The notes beneath the pieces are model-generated. The model saw only the letters and a list, made by a program, of their open reading frames with translations, was not told the origin of the DNA and did no database searches. A stretch of 64,000 nt of DNA from Spongisporangium articulatum (GTDB lineage Bacteria > Actinomycetota > Actinomycetes > Actinomycetales > Kineosporiaceae), in the NCBI RefSeq assembly GCF_044465595.1, contig NZ_JBITLV010000001.1:1116001-1180000 (forward strand), in the 5' to 3' direction. The translations under genes and the position numbers were made by a program. This document shows positions 59,318 to 64,000 of the stretch, piece by piece. Each line of letters opens with the position of its first letter. Positions within the stretch are counted from its first letter, which is position 1.

Positions 59318-61704
59318 GCGGGCACCACGCCGATCACCCGGTGCACCGAGTACAACCGGATCTGGCCCGTCTGCCGGTCCAGGGCTCGCACCCGCCCGGC
59401 CTCGACGGCCAGCGGTTCGACGATGTGCCGGGCCTGGTGCCCGGCGTTCTCGAGGTAGCCGATCCACACGTCGCGGCGTTCCGCCACGGCATCGCGCAGC
59501 ACGGCGATCGACCCGGCCGGGTCCATCGTGGGCAGCTCGGGCGGCGTCACGTCGGTCGGTACGGGGCGCCGCCCGTTCTCCTCGACGGCTCGCATCGACC
59601 GGACGGCGAGCAGCAGGTCCTCGCGGCCCGGCTCGCCGACCCGCCGGGGCCGGGGCGCCGACGGGGCGCGGCGCGGCTCGGTCTTCGGGATCACCAGGTC
59701 GCCGTTCGGGGACTCGGCGGCCGGGGACAGCCCCAGGGAGCGCAGGGTCGACAGGACGACGGGCGCGGCGGCCTGCGCGGCCAGCACCGTCGGGGCCAGG
59801 CGGCGCAGGCCCAGCGGCGCGGCCCGGCGGTCGGCCAGCAGTTCGGCGAGGGTGGCCTCGTCGTCGGCGCGCAGGTAGGCCGACGCCGTACCGACCCGCA
59901 GCCGACCGTGCCGCCGGGCGCTGTCGTCGACCAGGTAGGTGAGGGGCTGCGGGACGGGCGTGCTCGACACCTTGGCCAGGAAGTCGTGCAGGTCGTCGGC
60001 GGTGCGCCCGGCGTCCAGGGCCCGGCGCACCGACGCCGTGCTGAACCGGTACACGGTGGCGGCGCCCCGGCTCTCGACGTCGGCCACCAGTTCCAGTTCG
60101 GCGGCCACCGGCTCGGCCACCCGGCCGGGCGCGACCGCCGTCAGGTCGGCCTGGATCAGCACCTGGTCGACGGGGGCCGGCAAGGCGCTCTCGAAAGCCT
60201 CTGCTGCAGAACGTGGATCACCGGCCAGCACGGCGGCGCCCGCCGGGCTCAGCGCGCCCGACCCGGTCAGCCCCAGCCAGGCCGCCTCGCTCATGCTGGC
60301 CCGCAGCAACTGCACCCGGGCCGCGGCGGTCCGGCGCGGCGCGTACCAGTCGAGCCGGGCCAGCAGGTCCGCCCCGGTGGGATCGCTCAGCGCGGGCCGG
60401 TTCTCACCCTCGTCCGGCAACCCGGCCAGTTCGGCCAGCGCCTCGCGGCGCAACCGGGGGGCCAGCGGCCGGTCGACGTCGGGCCCCAGCGCGGCCACCG
60501 GGGTCTCCTTGCCGCCGGCGCCGCGCACCCGGCTGCCGACCAGCGACGGAGCCCGCGGTGTCGCCAGCCACGCCGCCGCCACCGCCGCCCACCGGGCGCC
60601 CACCGGCAGGGCCCGCCAGTCGTCGTAGGCCGCGGTGGGCAGGAAGTGCGGGTCGATCTCGCCGTCGTCGGCGACCAGCCCGGCCGCCAGGGCGAGTTCC
60701 GCGACCAGGGCCGCGAGGCCGTCGTCCAGCTCGAGAAGGGTTGCGGTACGGCGCAGGTCGCGCACCGACAGGCCGCCGCCGCGCAACCGGCTCGGCGGGT
60801 CGGTGGCCCACGTGCGGGCCAGCAGCTCGACCAGCCGCACGGCCTCCGACCCGGCCTGGGCGGCCCCGGCGGCCACCTGGCCGACCGGGCGCAGCGTGGT
60901 CCGCAGGGCCGGGGGCGCCACGTCCGGTTCCCGGAAGACCCGCCCACCCCGCAGGGCCAGGCCGACCTCGCGGGGCAGGACCACGTGACCGGCGTCGGCG
61001 ACGGCCAACAACCCGTGCGCGAGAAGCCATTCCACCGGAGAGGCCGCGCTGCCCGCGCGGACCGGCCGGTCGGCGTCCTCGACCTGACCCACGGGCGGGC
61101 CCCAGGTGAGCCGCTCCAGCACCGCGCGGGCGCCGTCCCGGACCGGCTCGGGCGCCGCGTCGAGCAGGGCCGCCGCGGTCCCGGGGGCGCCGAGGTGGGC
61201 GGCCAACGCTGCGAGAGCCTGCTCGGGGTCACCCGTCGGCGGCAGCCCGAGGTCGTGGAGCAGTTCCTCCAGGCGCTGCGGCGAACGGCGGCCCAGGGCG
61301 TCGGCCAGCGGCGGGCCGAGCCCGGCCGGGTGCGGGCCGAGCACGTCGCGCACGGCGCGCACCGGGCGCAGGGCGCGGGGCCCGCCCCAGACCAGGGCCA
61401 GGTCGCGCAGGGTGGTCAGCTGCTCGGTGGCGGCCCGGCCCCAGCGCCGCCCGACCTCGGCGGCGGTCACCGGTTCCGGCAGGGCGGCGATCACCTGGAC
61501 CACCTGGAGGGTCGCCGCGTCCAGCCCGTCGATGGCCCGCTGCACGCTGAGGCGGCCCGCGGCGGCGGTGGCCAGCGTGCCCAGGTCGGGCGGGGGTGGG
61601 GTGGCCAGGTCGGGGCGGCGGGCGAGCAGGTCGGCGAGGGCGTCGTCGTCCCGGGCGCGCAGGTCGTCCGCAAGGCTCCGGGGGGCAGGGGTCGCCACGG
61701 TCAC
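59314..61704 (-). CDS. helicase-associated (XPB/Ssl2-like C-terminal) domain protein
   Basis: 796 residues from GTG 61704 (GTG 61698 two codons later is equally possible). The protein is Ala/Leu/Arg-rich with several winged-helix-like repeats in the first 500 residues (LDAATLQVVQVIAALPEPVTAAEVG). The C-terminal third holds the helicase-associated domain (YRFSTASVRRALDAGRTADDLHDFL, YLVDDSARRHGRLRVG) and ends with a WYL-like beta domain (VWIGYLENAGHQARHIVEPLAVEAGRVRALDRQTGQIR). No Walker motifs. In mycobacteria the equivalent gene is next to XPB (recalled: Rv0862c-Rv0861c), suggesting a partner role in repair. Confidence 0.87.
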   Translation of the reverse strand: MTVATPAPRSLADDLRARDDDALADLLARRPDLATPPPPDLGTLATAAAGRLSVQRAIDGLDAATLQVVQVIAALPEPVTAAEVGRRWGRAATEQLTTLRDLALVWGGPRALRPVRAVRDVLGPHPAGLGPPLADALGRRSPQRLEELLHDLGLPPTGDPEQALAALAAHLGAPGTAAALLDAAPEPVRDGARAVLERLTWGPPVGQVEDADRPVRAGSAASPVEWLLAHGLLAVADAGHVVLPREVGLALRGGRVFREPDVAPPALRTTLRPVGQVAAGAAQAGSEAVRLVELLARTWATDPPSRLRGGGLSVRDLRRTATLLELDDGLAALVAELALAAGLVADDGEIDPHFLPTAAYDDWRALPVGARWAAVAAAWLATPRAPSLVGSRVRGAGGKETPVAALGPDVDRPLAPRLRREALAELAGLPDEGENRPALSDPTGADLLARLDWYAPRRTAAARVQLLRASMSEAAWLGLTGSGALSPAGAAVLAGDPRSAAEAFESALPAPVDQVLIQADLTAVAPGRVAEPVAAELELVADVESRGAATVYRFSTASVRRALDAGRTADDLHDFLAKVSSTPVPQPLTYLVDDSARRHGRLRVGTASAYLRADDEATLAELLADRRAAPLGLRRLAPTVLAAQAAAPVVLSTLRSLGLSPAAESPNGDLVIPKTEPRRAPSAPRPRRVGEPGREDLLLAVRSMRAVEENGRRPVPTDVTPPELPTMDPAGSIAVLRDAVAERRDVWIGYLENAGHQARHIVEPLAVEAGRVRALDRQTGQIRLYSVHRVIGVVPA

Positions 61705-61791
61705 CACGGTACGGCAGCGGACCAGCACCCGCTCCGCTCGCCGGGCAGGCCGTGGCACCCTGCGTCCACGGTGTGTCTACGGAGGTGGCGA

Positions 61792-62247
61792 ATGGTGCGG
61801 GTGGTCGAGGGGATCGTGGGGCTGCTTGAGCTGGTGGGGGAGAGTCTCGGGCCCTCCTCGTGGGTCGAGGTCACGCAGGAGATGGTCGACGCCTTCGCGG
61901 CGGCGACGGGCGACCACCAGTGGATCCACGTGGATGTCGAACGGGCGCAGGCCGGGCCGTTCGGCGGACCGATCGCCCACGGCTACCTGACCCTGTCGCT
62001 GATCCCGCGGTTCCTGCCCGAGCTGATCGAGGCGCGCGGGTTCTCGATGGGGGTCAACTACGGCTGCGAGAGGGTCCGGTTCCCGACCCCCGTTCCGGTC
62101 GGACGGCGGGTGCGGGCCGGGATGGTCGTCGACGAGGTCACCGAGGTGGCCGGCGGGGCGCAGTTCCGGGCCACGATCACGATCGAGCTGGAGGAGGCGG
62201 CGAAGCCGGCCTGCGTCGCCGTCGTCCTGCTGCGCCGCTACCTCTGA
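61792..62247 (+). CDS. MaoC family (R)-hydratase
   Basis: 151 residues; ATG 61792 is preceded by GGAGGTG at 6 nt. The hot-dog fold hydratase motif is present: FAAATGDHQWIHVDVERAQAGPFGGPIAHGYLTLSL, with the catalytic Asp and His of the ATGDxQxIHxD and PIAHGxL elements. It hydrates 2-enoyl-CoA to (R)-3-hydroxyacyl-CoA, for example for fatty-acid or polyhydroxyalkanoate metabolism. Single gene, divergent from the helicase-associated protein, with a terminator 37 bp after the stop. Confidence 0.93.
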   Translation: MVRVVEGIVGLLELVGESLGPSSWVEVTQEMVDAFAAATGDHQWIHVDVERAQAGPFGGPIAHGYLTLSLIPRFLPELIEARGFSMGVNYGCERVRFPTPVPVGRRVRAGMVVDEVTEVAGGAQFRATITIELEEAAKPACVAVVLLRRYL

Positions 62248-62283
62248 GGGTCTTCACGCGTTTTTCACGCCTGAACGGCCCAG

Positions 62284-62325
62284 ATCACGCCGCTGCCGCG
62301 CGTTCTCGCGCTGCGGCGGCGTGAT
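62284..62325 (+). terminator. terminator after the MaoC gene
   Basis: Nineteen-base arms (62284-62302, 62307-62325) with two mismatches around loop TTCT. It ends 9 nt before the permease GTG, which limits the permease leader to a few bases unless its promoter lies within the stem. Confidence 0.65.
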
Positions 62326-62334
62326 GATGGCCGG

Positions 62335-64000
62335 GTGGCTACGCAGGACGAGATCATCCCGGTTCAGGTGATCGAGAGACCGGCCGAACCGAGCCGAGGT
62401 TTCAAGGGCTGGCTGCTGGAGGGTCTGGCCGACCGGTCGAGGCGCCATCAGGGGCCGCACGCCGTCCCGCACCAGGAGCACCCGCGCCACCCGTGGTGGC
62501 AGGTCATGTGCCTGACGGGCGTCGACTACTTCTCCACCCTCGGCTACCAGCCGGGCATCGCCGCGCTGGCCGCGGGCGCCGTCGCCCCCTTCGCCACGCT
62601 CGTGCTCGTCGCGCTGACGCTGCTCGGCGCGCTGCCGGTCTACCGCCGGGTGGCCCGCGAGAGCCCCCACGGAGAGGGGTCGATCGCGCTGCTGGAGCGC
62701 GTGCTGCCCTGGTGGGCGGGCAAGCTGTTCGTGCTCGTGCTGCTCGGGTTCGCGGCCACGGACTTCCTGATCACGATCACCCTGTCGGCGGCCGACGCGA
62801 CCGCGCACGTCGAGGAGAACCCGTTCGCGCCGAGCTTTCTCGAGGGCCACACCGTGCTGATCACCCTGGTGCTGGTGGCGGCGCTGGCCGCCGTGTTCCT
62901 GCGCGGGTTCACCGAGGCCATCGGCATCGCGGTGGTGCTGGTGGTGCTCTACCTGAGCCTGAACGCGGTCGTCGTCGTCGCGTCGCTGGTCGAGATCGTG
63001 CAGTCGCCGCACCTCGTCACCCAGTGGCAGAACCTGCTGCGCACCGAGCATCCGAACTGGCTCGCCGTCGTCGGGGTCGCCCTGCTCGTGTTCCCCAAAC
63101 TGGCTCTCGGGCTCTCGGGTTTCGAGACCGGGGTGGCCGTGATGCCGCAGATCAAGGGGGCCGTCGACGACACGGACCGGCACCCGCACGGCCGGATCCG
63201 CGGAGCGCACCGGCTGCTGACGACGGCCGCGCTGATCATGAGCGTCTTCCTGATCCTGTCCAGCTTCATCACGTCGGTGCTGGTCCCGCAGGACGCCCTG
63301 CAGAAGGGCGGCGAGGCCAACGGCCGGGCCCTGGCCTACCTGGCTCACGAGCACCTGGGCTCCGCGTTCGGGACGGTCTACGACCTGAGCACGATCGCCA
63401 TCCTCTGGTTCGCCGGCGCCTCGGCCATGGCCGGGCTGCTCAACCTCGTCCCCCGATACCTCCCGAGGTACGGCATGGCCCCGCACTGGGCACGCGCCGT
63501 CCGGCCCCTGGTCCTGGTCTTCGGTGCGGTGGCGCTGTTCGTCACCTGGTCCTTCGACGCGGATGTCGACGCGCAGGGCGGTGCGTACGCCACCGGCGTC
63601 CTGGTGCTCATCACCTCGGCGGCGGTGGCCGTCACGCTCTCGGCCCACCGCCACCGTGAGCGGGGGTGGACGGCGGCCTTCGCCGCCGTGGCGGCCGTCT
63701 TCACCTACACGACGGTCGCCAACGTGATCGAACGTCCGGACGGCGTCCGCATCGGTGCGTGCTTCATCGCGGCGATCCTGGTGGTCTCCTTCGCGTCCCG
63801 GGTCCGGCGGGCGTTCGAGCTGCGGGCCACCTCGATCTCGTTCGACGAGCGGGCCCGGGAGTACGTCGAGGCGGCCGCGAAGTGCGGGACCCTACGGATC
63901 GTCGCCAACGAGCCGGGTGCCCGGGACGCGCGTGAGTACCGGGAGAAGACGCTCGAGGTCCGGCACGACAACGACGTGCCGAAGTGGGCACCGTTGGTCT
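62335..64000 (+). CDS. APC family amino-acid permease, truncated by the window end
   Basis: At least 555 residues from GTG 62335, running off the right edge without a stop. A cytoplasmic N-terminus of about 60 residues (rich in His and Pro) precedes TGVDYFSTLGYQPGIAALAAG, the APC-type helix 1. About 11 further helices are visible (for example FVLVLLGFAATDFLITITLS and VLVVLYLSLNAVVVVASLVEIV), with LGLSGFETGVAVMPQI between helices. After the membrane part a soluble domain begins (YVEAAAKCGTLRIVANEPG). It belongs to the large actinobacterial permeases with a C-terminal cytosolic domain. Substrate unknown. No ribosome site is visible, so it is possibly leaderless. Confidence 0.85.
   Translation, partial: MATQDEIIPVQVIERPAEPSRGFKGWLLEGLADRSRRHQGPHAVPHQEHPRHPWWQVMCLTGVDYFSTLGYQPGIAALAAGAVAPFATLVLVALTLLGALPVYRRVARESPHGEGSIALLERVLPWWAGKLFVLVLLGFAATDFLITITLSAADATAHVEENPFAPSFLEGHTVLITLVLVAALAAVFLRGFTEAIGIAVVLVVLYLSLNAVVVVASLVEIVQSPHLVTQWQNLLRTEHPNWLAVVGVALLVFPKLALGLSGFETGVAVMPQIKGAVDDTDRHPHGRIRGAHRLLTTAALIMSVFLILSSFITSVLVPQDALQKGGEANGRALAYLAHEHLGSAFGTVYDLSTIAILWFAGASAMAGLLNLVPRYLPRYGMAPHWARAVRPLVLVFGAVALFVTWSFDADVDAQGGAYATGVLVLITSAAVAVTLSAHRHRERGWTAAFAAVAAVFTYTTVANVIERPDGVRIGACFIAAILVVSFASRVRRAFELRATSISFDERAREYVEAAAKCGTLRIVANEPGARDAREYREKTLEVRHDNDVPKWAPLV

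Noticed and set aside
59341..61791. Long plus-strand frame opposite the helicase-associated gene, running into the MaoC gene
   Set aside because: Only the last 151 codons are real (ATG 61792 with GGAGGTG); the rest is a shadow.

Overview
The window is a GC-rich actinobacterial chromosome segment with strong G/C preference at third codon positions. Supporting family content: an F420 cofactor gene (fbiC), AfsR/SARP-type and XRE-DUF397 regulators, a WXG100 protein, LytR_C and DUF3263 proteins, tandem CIRCE boxes before groEL, bacterial XPB helicase, and MMPL transporters. I cannot name the genus. The mix of these families fits orders such as Kineosporiales, Frankiales or Pseudonocardiales. No rRNA, tRNA, CRISPR array, transposase or phage structural gene was seen.

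Layout. 1-9.1 kb: end of an acyl-CoA dehydrogenase, an acyl-CoA ligase, a convergent flavin disulfide-oxidoreductase-like gene with an alpha/beta hydrolase, a secreted subtilase, and fbiC. 9.1-13.1 kb: a lipoprotein, a small secreted protein and a SARP-like regulator. 13.3-17.9 kb: a tightly coupled ABC ATPase / histidine kinase / FtsX-like permease operon whose start/stop codons overlap by 4 bp. 17.9-24.4 kb: a zinc-ribbon protein, a VapBC-type toxin-antitoxin pair on a leaderless promoter, an epimerase coupled to ung, a PLP decarboxylase, DUF3263, LytR_C and a cold-shock protein.

24.4-26.7 kb is a lower-GC accessory islet. It holds two DUF397 proteins, an XRE/DUF5753 regulator, and on the other strand a four-codon ORF with a strong Shine-Dalgarno, two hairpins and two tiny overlapping ORFs (23 and 55 aa). 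26.8-38.8 kb: a PolA-like polymerase, an MFS exporter with MarR, groEL under two CIRCE elements, a MobA/MocA-like nucleotidyltransferase, moaE, a GT-C glycosyltransferase, a xylulokinase, a lipoprotein and a MoxR-like protein whose P-loop is replaced by AEHRH repeats. 38.8-46.4 kb: WXG100, an HtrA-type protease, small ORFs, a two-component system, a hydrophobic secreted protein and a PadR/HAAS pair.

46.4-50.8 kb is a cluster of three paralogous secreted proteins around a hydrolase and an FKBP lipoprotein. Two of the paralogues share an identical 21-bp imperfect palindrome upstream. 50.9-64 kb: XPB helicase and a helicase-associated protein, separated by a TetR-controlled export module. That module pairs an unusual fusion of an MMPL/RND transporter to an ABC-like ATPase domain with a coupled YhgE/Pip permease. 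It is followed by a patatin preceded by an 18-codon leader ORF with a perfect Shine-Dalgarno, and by a frameshifted small membrane protein gene. A MaoC-like hydratase and a truncated APC permease close the window.

Most promising for novelty: the MMPL-ABC fusion/YhgE module, the islet with its minimal leader ORF, the AEHRH-repeat MoxR relative, and the shared palindrome of the secreted paralogues.
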